64,000 nucleotides of DNA from Verrucomicrobiales bacterium (GCA_947478865.1 CANJXF010000001.1:62001-126000), one strand, 5' to 3'. Shown: positions 17,025 through 28,400, counted from the stretch's first letter. Numbers and translations: made by a program. Notes: generated by a model not told the origin, from the letters alone.

Positions 17025-17705
17025 ATGCCTATTCGCATCAATTTACTTGCCGAAGTCCAAGCCGCTGAAGAACAGCGCCGGCGCGACCCCGTGAAGCGAA
17101 CCATCTGGGTGTCCGGATTCGCGATATCCCTGGTCCTGCTCTGGAGCTTGTCGATCCAGTTAAAGATCATGCATTCGAACTCCGAATTGACCAGGCAGGA
17201 AAAACAGTGGAGTTCCGTCGAAAAGAAGGCCAGCGAAGCCACGGAAAACCTCAAACAAGTGGCCGTGGTGGAGCAAAGGCTGGCCGCGCTCAACCGCCTT
17301 TCGACCAACCGCTTCTTCTATGGCTCCACCTTGAACGCGCTCCAGCAGACGGTGGTGGATCATGTCCAGGCCGTTCGCGTGAAAACCGAACACAAGTATA
17401 CATTCGTTGAAGGAACCCCGGCAAAAGTCACTGGCGGCAAAGCCACGCCCGCCATACCGGGAGCAGCCGTGGAAAAAAGGACCCTGGTTGTTGAAGCCAA
17501 AGACTGGAATCCGACGGAGCAGAATTACAACAAATACAAAGATGCCCTGACCAAATTCCCCTACTTCCAGACCAACCTGCTGAAGTCCGACGCGCTGCGT
17601 CTGACGGCCTTGTCCAAACCGATCGCAGACCAAGGCGACGCCACCCGTTCCTACGTTCTTTTCACCTTGGAAATGCAATATCCGGAGACCACCCGCAATG
17701 AGTAA
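17025..17705 (+). CDS. PilN-like inner-membrane pilus assembly protein
   Basis: The product has 226 residues. It starts MPIRINLLAEVQAAEEQRRR, the INLL motif by which PilN tails bind PilM. One membrane helix follows (WVSGFAISLVLLWSLSIQL), then a coiled coil (about residues 50-95) and a periplasmic alpha/beta domain. The size and topology fit PilN/GspL-like assembly proteins. In Akkermansia the protein at a comparable place is Amuc_1100; sequence identity cannot be judged here. The gene is 11 bases behind pilM and overlaps the next gene by 8 bases. Confidence 0.75.
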   Translation: MPIRINLLAEVQAAEEQRRRDPVKRTIWVSGFAISLVLLWSLSIQLKIMHSNSELTRQEKQWSSVEKKASEATENLKQVAVVEQRLAALNRLSTNRFFYGSTLNALQQTVVDHVQAVRVKTEHKYTFVEGTPAKVTGGKATPAIPGAAVEKRTLVVEAKDWNPTEQNYNKYKDALTKFPYFQTNLLKSDALRLTALSKPIADQGDATRSYVLFTLEMQYPETTRNE

Positions 17706-18297
17706 AATCCCCAAAGCCAAAAAGAACCAAATGATCCTCGTGGTCATGGGCGCGGTCGTCGTCATGGCCGGCATCTGGTACTCGGTCATCCAAACCCAAG
17801 ACGCCGGTCTGGCGAAGGTGCAAAAGAAAACGAGCGACATCCGCGATAAAATTTCCAAAGCCGAATCCCTCTTGAAAAAGGCCGAGCAAATACAGGCCGA
17901 GCTGCAGGGCAAACAGAAGGAGCTGACCAAAATTGAAAACGGAATGGCCTCGGGCGACCTCTACCTGTGGATGATCAACACCATGAACGACTTCAACTCC
18001 GCGCGACAGGTGACCGTGGCCGATTTTGCGCGAGAGACACTGGGCGACGTGGGCGTGCTGGCAAAATTTCCTTACAAAGCGGCCACGTTCCCGATCAGAG
18101 GCACCGGTTACTTCCATGACATCGGCCGGTTCGTGGCGGATTTTGAAAACGCCTTTCCTTACGTCCGGGTGCAAAACCTGGAACTCAACCCGATTGGCAA
18201 AATCTCCAACTCACCTGACGCCGAGAAGCTCAATTTCCGACTTGAAGTGGTGGCGCTGGTCAAACCTTCTGAAAACAACCTATCCACGACGCGATGA
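17698..18297 (+). CDS. PilO-like inner-membrane pilus assembly protein
   Basis: The product has 199 residues. A short basic N-terminus (MSKIPKAKKNQ) precedes one membrane helix (MILVVMGAVVVMAGIWYSVI). A coiled coil covers about residues 40-85, and a periplasmic domain ends with FRLEVVALVKPSE. The repeated bitopic plan (membrane helix, coiled coil, ferredoxin-like domain) is that of the PilN-PilO heterodimer. The motif FPIRGTGYFHDIGRFVADFE corresponds to the PilO strand-helix around its Gly-x-Tyr-His turn. It overlaps its upstream neighbour by 8 bases and the downstream gene by 4 (ATGA), implying translational coupling. Confidence 0.75.
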   Translation: MSKIPKAKKNQMILVVMGAVVVMAGIWYSVIQTQDAGLAKVQKKTSDIRDKISKAESLLKKAEQIQAELQGKQKELTKIENGMASGDLYLWMINTMNDFNSARQVTVADFARETLGDVGVLAKFPYKAATFPIRGTGYFHDIGRFVADFENAFPYVRVQNLELNPIGKISNSPDAEKLNFRLEVVALVKPSENNLSTTR

Positions 18298-18746
18298 AAA
18301 ACTGGAAAAAACAATCCCTTAGCACCTTTCTGGGCCTTCAACTGGCTCTGCTCGCAGCCGTTGCGTTCTCGGCGCAGGCTGCGGCCATTGAGACTAATGC
18401 GGCTCCCGCCGGATTCGCGGTGCAAAAATCCGTTTTCGACGACGATCTCAAGAATGGTCGCGACCCGATGTTTCCAAGGTCCTTGCGGCGCGGGAAAGCT
18501 GTAGCCGCGCAAGCGCCTGTGATCGCCCCGCTGATTCAGCTCACCCTTAAAGGCATCTCCGGCTCGGGAAACCGCCGCCTGGCCTTGATCAATAACCAAC
18601 CGGTGGCCGCCGGCGAAACCGCAGTGGTCAAAATCGCCACGGGCCAGGTGACGGTTCATTGCTGGCAGGTTCTGGAAAATTCCGCAGTGATCTCCATCGA
18701 AGGAGCCGCTGAAAAGAAGGAATTACGATTGCGCGATGGCCTGTGA
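18294..18746 (+). CDS. PilP-like periplasmic pilus protein
   Basis: The product has 150 residues with a signal peptide (FLGLQLALLAAVAFSAQAAA). NGRDPMFPRSLRRG resembles the linker segment (RDPF-type) found in PilP and GspC proteins. The C-terminal half, LIQLTLKGISGSGNRRLALI and VTVHCWQVLENSAVIS, fits the beta-sandwich homology region. PilP/GspC proteins link the inner-membrane PilNO complex with the secretin. The position between the PilO-like gene and the secretin supports this. The assignment rests mostly on architecture and gene order. Confidence 0.7.
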   Translation: MKNWKKQSLSTFLGLQLALLAAVAFSAQAAAIETNAAPAGFAVQKSVFDDDLKNGRDPMFPRSLRRGKAVAAQAPVIAPLIQLTLKGISGSGNRRLALINNQPVAAGETAVVKIATGQVTVHCWQVLENSAVISIEGAAEKKELRLRDGL

Positions 18747-18784
18747 AAAAAAACTGATTAGACCCCAAACAAACTCAAACAAAT

Positions 18785-20464
18785 ATGAAAATGCAAAAGA
18801 GCCTCCTCCTCACCGTTCTGCTCGCAGCCAGCGCCACGCTCGGCTCCGCCCAGACCAACGCGCCCATCGCTGAAACCAAAGCGGCTGCGGGCAATACCAA
18901 CGCCGCCGCGGCAACGCCGGCCCTCCGGCAGGGCGACGACATCGTGCCCCTCATCAACATCGACGACGCGCTGCTGCCCGATGCGATCAAGACTCTGGCC
19001 CGCCAGGCAGGCATCAACTTTCAATTTGATCCAAAAGTGTTGAATCCAGCACCCGATGCGACCGGCAAACTCCCTGCGCAACCTTCGGTCACCTTCCGCT
19101 GGGAGAATGTCACCGCCATGGAAGCGCTCATGGCCGTCCTGGACAACTACAACTTGCAGCTCATCAAGGATCCGAAAACGAAGATCGCCCGCATCACGGT
19201 CAAAGACGTCGCCGCCCTGGAACCGCTGACCACGAAAGTGTTTCAACTCCAGTACAGCAGCCCCTCGAACCTGGTGGCGATTTTGACCAACACCATCTCG
19301 GTTCGCGGACGCGTCATTGCCGATACCCGGACGAGTCAATTGGTTATTTCAGCCACCGATCGCGAAATGGATTCCGTCGACGCCTTGATCCAGAAACTCG
19401 ACACCCAAACGAAACAGATCCTGATCGAGGCGCGCTTCCTGGAAATCAACAAGAACCCTCGCACCAGCAAGGGCGTCGATTGGACCGATACCTTGTCCAA
19501 ACAAAACATTGCCTTTGGCAACGGCATTACCTCAGGGCTCTCGACCAAAACAACTCCTCCTGGCTCGACCAGCAGCACCATCGACACTTTGATCGGCGAC
19601 AAGACAACCCCAGGGTTGAGCGCCAACACGGCGTCTGGCCTTTCGCCGGAAACCTTCTTTCTCAATGCCGATGGCGTGAAGGTGGCCCTCTCCTTCCTCA
19701 ACACGGACAACGATGCGGAATCGCTCGCGACACCCCGCGCGGTGACCTTGGAAAACGTTCCGACAGAACTCTCGGTCGTACGGAACATTCCCGTCTTTGA
19801 AGAACAACAAGGCGCCAACACGGGTGGCTCGGTCCAAGCCAATACGGTCAAACCAAACTACCTGCTGGCTGGCCCAAACGGAAGCACGTTGAACGAAGTC
19901 GGCATCAAGCTCATGGTAACCCCGCGTGTTTATGGAAGTTCCAATGTGTTTCTTGATTTGAAGCCCGAGATTTCCGACAAGGAAGTCAAGCCGGAGACCA
20001 CCATTCTAAGTGGCAAAGTCAGCTCCGCGCCGATTTTCTCGCGCCGCAAACTTCAAACCCAGGCAATGATTCCGAGCGGATACACCTTGGTTTTAGGCGG
20101 TTTGCGCCAGGACAATAACTCGAAAAGCTTCACGAAAGTCCCCTTCTTTGGCGATTTGCCGGGAATCGGGCTCGCCTTCCGCAAAGACGAAAAGTCCCAT
20201 GACAAACGCGATTTGATCATCTTCGTCACGCCGACAATCGTCGGGCTCAACGACTTCCAGAAATCCGAGAAGTCGGCCGATTTTCTCCATCAAAAGCCAG
20301 TGGAACATTCCGATGAAGAATGGTCCTCCTGGGATAGCGGCAAGCCGAAGGATTGGACCAAGCCGAAGAAAGACGCGGGCAGCGCTCAGGCAGACGACGC
20401 CGGCTACAACCCGCCGGCCGTCAACCAGACGGAAAGCACCGCGGTGGCCGGGTTGCAAAAATAA
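18785..20464 (+). CDS. Type II/IV secretin (PilQ/GspD family)
   Basis: The product has 559 residues with a signal peptide (LLLTVLLAASATLGSAQ). An N domain (DALLPDAIKTLARQAGINFQF) is followed by an N1/NolW domain with RGRVIADTRTSQLVISATDR and then the linker TKQILIEARFLEI. The secretin pore domain (about 250-500) includes SAPIFSRRKLQTQAMIPSGY and LVLGGLRQDN, then KVPFFGDLPGIGLAFR and DLIIFVTPTIV. It forms the outer-membrane ring for pilus or substrate passage. A Lys/Asp/Trp-rich tail of about 60 residues (EEWSSWDSGKPKDW) follows the pore. It corresponds in gene order to Akkermansia Amuc_1098. A hairpin terminator follows. Confidence 0.92.
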   Translation: MKMQKSLLLTVLLAASATLGSAQTNAPIAETKAAAGNTNAAAATPALRQGDDIVPLINIDDALLPDAIKTLARQAGINFQFDPKVLNPAPDATGKLPAQPSVTFRWENVTAMEALMAVLDNYNLQLIKDPKTKIARITVKDVAALEPLTTKVFQLQYSSPSNLVAILTNTISVRGRVIADTRTSQLVISATDREMDSVDALIQKLDTQTKQILIEARFLEINKNPRTSKGVDWTDTLSKQNIAFGNGITSGLSTKTTPPGSTSSTIDTLIGDKTTPGLSANTASGLSPETFFLNADGVKVALSFLNTDNDAESLATPRAVTLENVPTELSVVRNIPVFEEQQGANTGGSVQANTVKPNYLLAGPNGSTLNEVGIKLMVTPRVYGSSNVFLDLKPEISDKEVKPETTILSGKVSSAPIFSRRKLQTQAMIPSGYTLVLGGLRQDNNSKSFTKVPFFGDLPGIGLAFRKDEKSHDKRDLIIFVTPTIVGLNDFQKSEKSADFLHQKPVEHSDEEWSSWDSGKPKDWTKPKKDAGSAQADDAGYNPPAVNQTESTAVAGLQK

Positions 20465-20486
20465 CTTAGGGTTGGTTAGTGGTTGG

Positions 20487-20511
20487 TAGCCGGAGATGGA
20501 AACGTCTCCGG

Positions 20512-20519
<8 letters not shown>
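20487..20519. terminator. Bidirectional hairpin terminator between secretin and NtrC-family gene
   Basis: TAGCCGGAGA-tggaaacg-TCTCCGGCTA is a perfect 10-base stem followed by TTTTA on the plus strand. It ends the pilus operon. On the minus strand it includes the stop codon of the convergent regulator gene, but no strong T tract follows there. Confidence 0.8.
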
Positions 20520-21957
<1,438 letters not shown>

Positions 21958-22046
21958 ATCTACCTAATCAATTCAGATGAAAATGTTGGAATGCACAAGT
22001 TTTAACCGGCGCGGGCAGGGTTCAGCAGCGATTTTTTGCGAATGAA

Positions 22047-23144
22047 TCAGGCGTTATCCGGAATGGTTTCGGCCTGAGTCACTTCCTGCAAATGCTGCTT
22101 ATCCCTCAGCCCGACGTAAACCGCGCCGCCCACCACGCTCCAAAACAAATTGGTGGCGTAGGTTAATAACGAGAGAGAAAGAGCCATTGTCGCCGGGACG
22201 TGAATTTCCGGGGCAGCCAGCATCAATACGAATAAATTTTCGCGCACGCCCAGCCCGCTCGGCGTGATGGGCAAAGCCGAAATGCAACTGATGATCGGAA
22301 CAATCACAAACAGCGCGACGTTCGAAATATGCAGCCCCAAACCGTTGGCCAGCGTGATGACCTGCATGACGCAAAGGGCATTGATGGCCATGGACATCGC
22401 GACCGCCTTGACCATGAAAACCCGTTCGCGCCCGAATTGGCGGCAGGAGTCAAACGACCGCTCCAACAAATCGCCCTTGGGAATTTTCCTCAAGTAAATT
22501 CGCGCTTTGGGAAACCGCCGGGACACCCCCCCCCAGAACGCGATACTCAGGAAAGCAGAGCAACCGCCGAACAAAGACAGAATCAGCAACGCGCACGCGC
22601 CCAGCTTTTCGTGCGAGAACAGCAAATTGAAATTAGGCACCATCATCAGCAGGGCAAAGAGAAGCATCGACCACAGCCCGATCAGGCGATCGACAAATAC
22701 CGTGACCACGGCTTCGGTTTTCTTGTGATGCGTTTCGCGGGCGGCGTAGTAGGCCTTGATCAGATCGCCGCCGGTTGAGCCCAGAAGAAAGGAATTGAAA
22801 AACTGGGCCACGAACGTGATGCCGGTTGCGCGGGACAAAGGCAGGTGCAACCCCTGCACCTCCATCACCATGCGCCAGCGAACCACCCCGAGAAAAACGG
22901 TGATACCGGCCAAAGCGGTCGACAGCAAAAAAGCGCTCGGGTGAACGAGCGAGATGGTGCGCCACAGTTCCTGCGGACCCACGGTCCAAGCGATCCTCCA
23001 TTGTTCGGCGCGAGAAAGTTGCGTCCAATTGGGGGTGGCCGCGCGGCCTTCATTGGAAAAAATCGAATGAAAAATCCAGGTTAGCAGAATCAGACAAAGT
23101 CCGATTTGCCAGGTCAATTTCCAGATTTTTCGCAGGTGGCTCAC
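22047..23144 (-). CDS. YbhN/LPG-synthase-like membrane protein (UPF0104 family)
   Basis: The chosen GTG at 23144 gives 365 residues and a 4-base GTGA overlap with the upstream stop; another GTG at 23156 would add 4. About seven to eight membrane helices are seen (for example IGLCLILLTWIFHSIF). The family hallmark is FNSFLLGSTGGDLIKAYYAA, and LPITPSGLGVRENLFVLML appears near the end. These are lysylphosphatidylglycerol synthase/flippase membrane domains without the catalytic soluble domain; several relatives act in lipid or glycan transfer across membranes. The coupled upstream gene encodes a sugar isomerase-like protein. The precise role is unknown. Confidence 0.82.
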   Translation of the reverse strand: MSHLRKIWKLTWQIGLCLILLTWIFHSIFSNEGRAATPNWTQLSRAEQWRIAWTVGPQELWRTISLVHPSAFLLSTALAGITVFLGVVRWRMVMEVQGLHLPLSRATGITFVAQFFNSFLLGSTGGDLIKAYYAARETHHKKTEAVVTVFVDRLIGLWSMLLFALLMMVPNFNLLFSHEKLGACALLILSLFGGCSAFLSIAFWGGVSRRFPKARIYLRKIPKGDLLERSFDSCRQFGRERVFMVKAVAMSMAINALCVMQVITLANGLGLHISNVALFVIVPIISCISALPITPSGLGVRENLFVLMLAAPEIHVPATMALSLSLLTYATNLFWSVVGGAVYVGLRDKQHLQEVTQAETIPDNA

Positions 23145-24055
23145 TCGTTGCCCCACAGGTTCTTGATGTGCGCAATGCCGAGTTGCGCGTCCCCGGTGCT
23201 GAGCGAGGGGCTGAACTCGAACACCTTGATGTGCTCCGGTTTGATCATCGGTTTCAACGCCGCGAAATCGATCATGCCCAAACCGGGCCGACGATGGTCC
23301 CGGCCGGGGAACTCCACGTCGTGAATATGCAAGCCGAGCAGTCGGTCAGCGTGCGATTCCAAATGAATGGCGTGATTGATGAACCCGAGGTTTTCTTTGA
23401 TTTGGGCGTGGCCGGTGTCGTGCCAATAGCCGACGGTTTCCATCGGGAATTCGCGGAGAAGAAATGAAAAATCGGCATCCAGCGGAATTTCCTCAAGCGC
23501 CTCACGATTTTCGACCCCGAGCCGGATCCCGCAGGCCGCCGCAGGCTCGATCAGCCGGCGCAACATGTCATTGGATCGCGCGACATATTGCTCCTTCTTT
23601 TGTTCGCGCTTTTCGAAGACCTCCTCGCTCAGCTTCTCGAACTTGCTGCTCTCCCTTTTACCCTCGCGAATCAACTCCAGCAATTTGTCGGTGTAATCCT
23701 TCATATCAATGCAGCCCAAGTGCAACACCACCGCGCGCGCCTTCACCCGGGCCGCCGTCTCGATGGTTTTGATGGAATGACGAAAGGCGTTCTCGCGCTC
23801 GCGAGGATCTTCCGACGAAAAAAGGTAAATGTTCGGCGCGGCCTGGGTCACGCCCATGGGAAGCGGACAGAAATTGTGGAGGGTGGAAATCTTGATTTCG
23901 CCGGCATCGACGGCTTCAAAAATTCCCGGCAAAAGGCTGATGCGAATGCCGTGGCTTAATTCGGCATATTCAAAGCCGAGGTCGCGAATTTCGCGCAGCA
24001 TCGCCCGCCCATCCGTATGCCGATGTGAATTCCAGCAGGTCGAAAATGAATACAT
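23141..24055 (-). CDS. Sugar phosphate isomerase/epimerase-like TIM-barrel protein
   Basis: The product has 304 residues of the xylose isomerase-like/AP endonuclease 2 superfamily. It has the metal-site pattern of the barrel: EYAELSHGIRIS, AVVLHLGCIDM, IRLGVENREALEEIP, VGYWHDTGHAQIKE, HIHDVEFPGRDHRRPGLG and a terminal KVFEFSPSLS. The conserved Glu and His/Asp residues for one or two metals are all present, so it should be active, but the substrate (inosose, ketose or other polyol) cannot be told. It has no signal peptide. It overlaps the YbhN-like gene, so both are made together. Confidence 0.85.
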   Translation of the reverse strand: MYSFSTCWNSHRHTDGRAMLREIRDLGFEYAELSHGIRISLLPGIFEAVDAGEIKISTLHNFCPLPMGVTQAAPNIYLFSSEDPRERENAFRHSIKTIETAARVKARAVVLHLGCIDMKDYTDKLLELIREGKRESSKFEKLSEEVFEKREQKKEQYVARSNDMLRRLIEPAAACGIRLGVENREALEEIPLDADFSFLLREFPMETVGYWHDTGHAQIKENLGFINHAIHLESHADRLLGLHIHDVEFPGRDHRRPGLGMIDFAALKPMIKPEHIKVFEFSPSLSTGDAQLGIAHIKNLWGNE

Positions 24056-24116
24056 TTTTTAAGTCGCTGAACTTGCCTTATCACTGAACCAGAACCCAAT
24101 TCCGCTCTCAATCCAA

Positions 24117-24159
24117 ACAAAAAGGCCGAGTGCAGTCACCTTCTGACCACACTCGGCCA
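24117..24159 (-). terminator. Rho-independent terminator of rpsU
   Basis: On the minus strand GGCCGAGTG(T) and CACTCGGCC form a stem with a loop of about 20 bases, followed by TTTTTG, 16 bases behind the rpsU stop. The stem and T tract are good. Confidence 0.85.
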
Positions 24160-24174
24160 TGATAATTCAAACAA

Positions 24175-24372
24175 TTACAGGTCCGCGTAGCGGGCGCTCA
24201 ACATGGCGGAGAAACGCGCCACTTTCATTTTGCGGCGTTTGCGTTCGCTCGGCTTTTCGAAATGGCGGCGTGTGCGCACTTCTTTCATCGTGCCTTCACG
24301 GTCGATTTTCTTTTTCAAACGGCGGAGAGCCTTATCGACTGGTTCGCCTTTTTTAAGTCTAATTTCGGTCAA
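24175..24372 (-). CDS. rpsU: 30S ribosomal protein S21
   Basis: The product has 65 residues: [20 protein letters not shown], then [20 protein letters not shown], then [15 protein letters not shown]. This is S21, which sits near the mRNA exit region of the small subunit and helps initiation. The start codon is TTG (24372), behind GAGAGGAAG about a dozen bases upstream, an unusual start for a ribosomal protein but supported by the MTEIRL alignment. It has its own sigma-70 promoter and a strong terminator, so it is a single-gene unit. Confidence 0.96.
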   Translation of the reverse strand: MTEIRLKKGEPVDKALRRLKKKIDREGTMKEVRTRRHFEKPSERKRRKMKVARFSAMLSARYADL

Positions 24373-24441
24373 AAAAATTCACTTCCTCTCTATAATCTGA
24401 CGGGTGGCCTCATGGCTCCCGTCTCCAAAGTTGGGGGACGG

Positions 24442-24470
24442 AGATTAGATTTGGTCGCAATGGGTGTCAA
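24442..24470 (-). promoter_or_regulatory. Sigma-70-type promoter for rpsU
   Basis: On the minus strand TTGACA (24470-24465) is separated by exactly 17 bases from TAATCT (24447-24442). The -35 is perfect and the -10 matches 4 of 6. The predicted start near 24435 gives a leader of about 63 bases. It lies in the 181-base gap behind hisA, whose own terminator is not obvious. Confidence 0.75.
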
Positions 24471-24553
24471 CATCCCGTTTTCCCATTTTATTTAAGCCAT
24501 TTCTGGAAAAACTCCTCGAATCCTACTTTGCAACCGTCCCGTCTTTTTTAATT

Positions 24554-25312
24554 CTACAACCCGCGATTGTATTTCACGGCATCCTCGTAGCGGACGCCGG
24601 TTCCGCCAAAGATATCCAGCGCCGAACCGATGGTCAGGTCCACCTGCCCTTTCCCGAGGCGCGTGACTTCCTCCAGATCGTGGAGCGACTTTGCCCCGCC
24701 GGCGTAGGTGGCGGGGATCGGCGTCCATTGGCCAATTTTTTCGACCAGCTCCAGGTCGATGCCGCGGCAGAGACCCTCGACGTCGGCGGCGTGGATCAAA
24801 AACTCATCGCAAAAACCGGCCAGCTTTTCGAGCGTGGCCGCGCTCAAGGTCAGCTCCGTGAATTTCTGCCAGCGATCGGTCACGACGAAATAGTCGCCGC
24901 CTTTCTTGCGGCAACTTAAGTCCAGCACCAGGCGCGCCTGGCCGATTTTCTGGACGAGCGCCTGCAGCCGGTCCGCATCCAAGGCGCCGTCGCGGAAGAC
25001 CCAGGACGTCACGATCACGTGCGAGGCGCCGGCATCGAGCCAGCCGGGCGCATTGTCGAGATTGATCCCGCCGCCGACCTGCATTCCGCCGGGATAAGCC
25101 AACAACGCATCGCGCGCCGCGGCCTCGTTCCCGGCTCCGAGCATGATGATGTGCCCGCCGCGAAGTTGGTCGCGCCGGTAGAGATCCGCATACCAGGCGG
25201 CGGAACGTTCGGAGACGAAATTGGTGCGCAAGGTGGAAGCGTCATCGCTCAGCGATCCGCCGACGATTTGTTTCACTTTGCCTTCATGCAAGTCGATGCA
25301 CGGTCTAAACAC
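24554..25312 (-). CDS. hisA: Eukaryotic-type HisA: ProFAR isomerase of histidine synthesis
   Basis: The product has 252 residues from a GTG start. The sequence follows the yeast His6/plant type of 5'-ProFAR isomerase rather than the common bacterial HisA. Marks are RPCIDLHEGKVKQIVGGSL, TNFVSERSAAWYADLY, MQVGGGINLDNAPGWLDAGA, HVIVTSWVF, LVLDLSCRKKGGDY, DEFLIHAADVEGLCRGIDLE, TYAGGAKSLHDLEEV and VDLTIGSALDIFGG. It should carry out the Amadori rearrangement in the fourth step of histidine synthesis. It lies apart from other his genes. A similar subfamily is known in some bacteria, so ancient transfer or sharing is plausible, not necessarily recent. Confidence 0.93.
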   Translation of the reverse strand: MFRPCIDLHEGKVKQIVGGSLSDDASTLRTNFVSERSAAWYADLYRRDQLRGGHIIMLGAGNEAAARDALLAYPGGMQVGGGINLDNAPGWLDAGASHVIVTSWVFRDGALDADRLQALVQKIGQARLVLDLSCRKKGGDYFVVTDRWQKFTELTLSAATLEKLAGFCDEFLIHAADVEGLCRGIDLELVEKIGQWTPIPATYAGGAKSLHDLEEVTRLGKGQVDLTIGSALDIFGGTGVRYEDAVKYNRGL

Positions 25313-25472
25313 GCCGAAAAACTACGGGCGCGCCAGCCAAACTTCAAAGCAAAAGGCCGTAATCCACTCCGAAACCCCGAGGGTAAAATCAGGGGTTCGC
25401 GTTTGGTCCGGTTGCGGGACTTCGGTATAATCAGACGTCATACTTGGGCCAAGACGTCGCAAGGAGACGACC

Positions 25473-28400
25473 ATGGGTTTGAGCAAACGCCAACGAAACG
25501 TTCTGCGCGGCGGGGGATATTTCCTCCTCGTTCTGCTTTTGCTACTCGCCGCGCTGCCGCTCTGGTTCGACTGGATTCTTAAACCGATTCTCAACCAAAA
25601 CGGCGTTCATTATTCCCGCTACGAACGGCACGGATTCACGCGCTTTGCGCTGACCGAGGTTAAATTTAAAAAAGGCGAAACCACCTTCGCCGCGCAACGC
25701 GTGGAGACCTTATTCCCCGGGCCGTTTCTCTGGAGCAATTTCAACGACGACCGGCAAAAGGATTATCTGCGCGTGGCCGGCTGGACCCTGGAAATTCCGC
25801 CCGCAGAACGAACGACGGCCGGAATCAATTCCGCCCAGGCCGCGGCTCAAAAACTGGACGAAGTCCTGGCGGAGGTGAACCGGTGGATCCCGCGAGCCGC
25901 ATTCAAGGGCGGCCTGGTGCGCGCTGGCCGAAGGGAAATCTCCATCCCCGCCGCCGATTGGACCGATGGAAACCTTTCCGGCCGCATGATTTCGAGCAAC
26001 CTGTTTCCTGAAACGTTTTTCAACACACATTTGAAAAGCCGATTGCCGCAGGAAATCCTGGTCGAGATTCCCGCGTGGGATTTAGGCGGCGAAATCGTCA
26101 TCCAGCGAACCGCCGCCGGCACCGTCCAACTCAAAGGCGGCGCGCTCTGGCAAAGCAACCGCATCGATATCGCTGCGCAATTTGGACGCGACGGCTGGCT
26201 GCCCGAATCGGCGTCGATTCAATCGAAGTCGTTCCGGATTCCGTCGCAGACCGCGAAGCTGGAAGGCTACAGCGACCTGGTCGGCTCGCTCAGTTTGAGC
26301 TGGCGCAGCAACGGGTTCGCCCTTGATCTCCAAGGGCAGGCGCAACCGGTGGGTGGCGAGATTTTCCTCTCGCCGATCGCGGCCAACATTCATGCCACGG
26401 GAGACACTGAATCCATTGTCGTCGAAACCGCCAACATCACCCTGCCCTGGCTGGAGGCGCGCCTGTCGAAGAATGTGCGGTTCGATTTTCAGGGGAAATT
26501 ATTGAGCGAGACCGCCGCGCTGAATTTGGCCACCGATTTGTCCAAGCAGAAATGGATCAAGGCCACGGGCGTTCTGACCGGCGAAGCGCAATTGCGGCGA
26601 AGCGAGCGCCGTTTTCCCGACGCAAGCTTGGATTTGGTCGGCGCCGACATCGGCCTGGGCGAGGTGCAATGCAAAAAGCTCAATCTGAAAGGCGATCTGG
26701 AATGGCCATGGTGGCGAATCCATTCCGCGCATGTGACAATGGCCGACGACGCAGCCGCAGACGCGAGCCTGGAGTTCAACGCCGTCACGCGAGTGATTGC
26801 TGATGGCCATTTGCAGCTGCGCGGCCGTTTCGGGCGCCCGTTTCTTCCGCCGGAAATCTCGTATCGAACGGTCGCGCTGACCGGAACCTTCGCCGGGCCG
26901 ATCAAAAACCTTTCCCATGCCGCGCACGCAGAATTTCAGGACGTCCAGCTGCCACAACTGAAACCGCTGCAAATCGCCGCGGACTGGCGCGCCAATTCAC
27001 TGAATTTTGAAAATCTGGAAGCGCGCGTTGCATCGCTCAGCTCCGCGCTGCACATCGCGGGCTCCGGAACGTGCTCCACAAATGGAGCTGATTTCATCGT
27101 GAAACAATTATCGCTGTCGAGAGCAGGACAACCGAGTCTCGGCTTGCAAAAAACATTCGCCATTTCAGCGAGCCACCTTTCGAACCGCAACCCGTCGTGG
27201 TCGCTTCGCCTTGATCCGGTGCAGCTGCGCGGGGCGACGTCGGCGCTTTCAGCCGAGGCAAACATCCTTTGGCCGGCGCGGGGAAATGTTTCCGTCTCGG
27301 CCCGCGGACTGAGCCCGGATCAGTTCCGCGATTTTTTCGCCACAAAAATTCCCGAGGCCGCCCTTGAAAAACTGGATCTCGCGGCCCAATGGACCAACGG
27401 CCCGGTGACGTTCGCGCTCGACGCCGCGACGCAATTTGCAGCGGACGGCAGCGGTCCGTTTTCGGCCGGATTGCGCGCAACCGGAAACGGCAACGGACTC
27501 TCAATCGAGCGCGCCGAGGCCGGAAGCGCATCGCAAACATTCATCTCCGGAAAAGGTTTTCTGCCGATCACGCTTCGCCCGAGCCATTCCAATCTCGTGG
27601 AGATTCTGCGGCAAAAACCCATCGATTTTCGCGCCGAAACGATCCCGAACGCACCGTTTTGGCGACAGGTCTCGACCTGGGCGCAGGCCGAGCTGCGTGA
27701 GCCGCGCTTGGCCCTGGCCATTGCCGGAACCATCGATGCGCCGACCGGAAAAATCACCGCGGGCGCAAACGAAATCCTGCTGAAACGGGGCGAAACCAAC
27801 CAGCCAATCCCGCATTTTGAGAATCTCTACGCGGACTTAAGCTTCAACCGCGACCGCGTTTTGCTCGATCGCTTCGAGCTGTTTGTGGAAGGCCAGCCGG
27901 TGACTGCCTCCGGCGAGCTTCCGCTGCCAAAAAATTGGAACGCGAATTGGAAATCCGTTTTCGATTGGCGCAAGGCCAGCGCGCGCTTGAAAATCGTCGA
28001 TGCGCAAGTCGCGCCGTTCGAGCGTTTGTTCCCGAAACTCTTGAGCCCGACCGGCGCGCTGAACCTGGACGTCGCCATCTCGCCCGGCGGAAATCTCAAT
28101 GGCGAACTGCGCCTCAAAAACGCGGCGCTCCGCCCGATCGCGCCGGTTGGTCCGGTGCATGATTTGCAGGCTCGCGTGCGGTTCATCAACGAGCGGGTCG
28201 AAGTGGAATCTCTGCAGGCTTCCATTGGCGGCGAAACGGTTTCCCTCACTGGCGAAATGAACCTGGCCACCCACAGCGCAACCAATGACTTGCCGGAGTT
28301 TCATTTTAAATTGCGCGGCGCCAATGTGCCGCTGGCGCGACGTCCGGAGTTCATCGTGCGCAGCGATCTGGATCTCGATTTTTCGCACCGGGCCGGAACG

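Noticed and set aside
24419-24441. A hairpin CCGTCTCC/GGGGACGG near the rpsU promoter as a riboswitch or attenuator
   Set aside because: Its 5' arm lies at or before the predicted transcription start, so it would not be fully transcribed.
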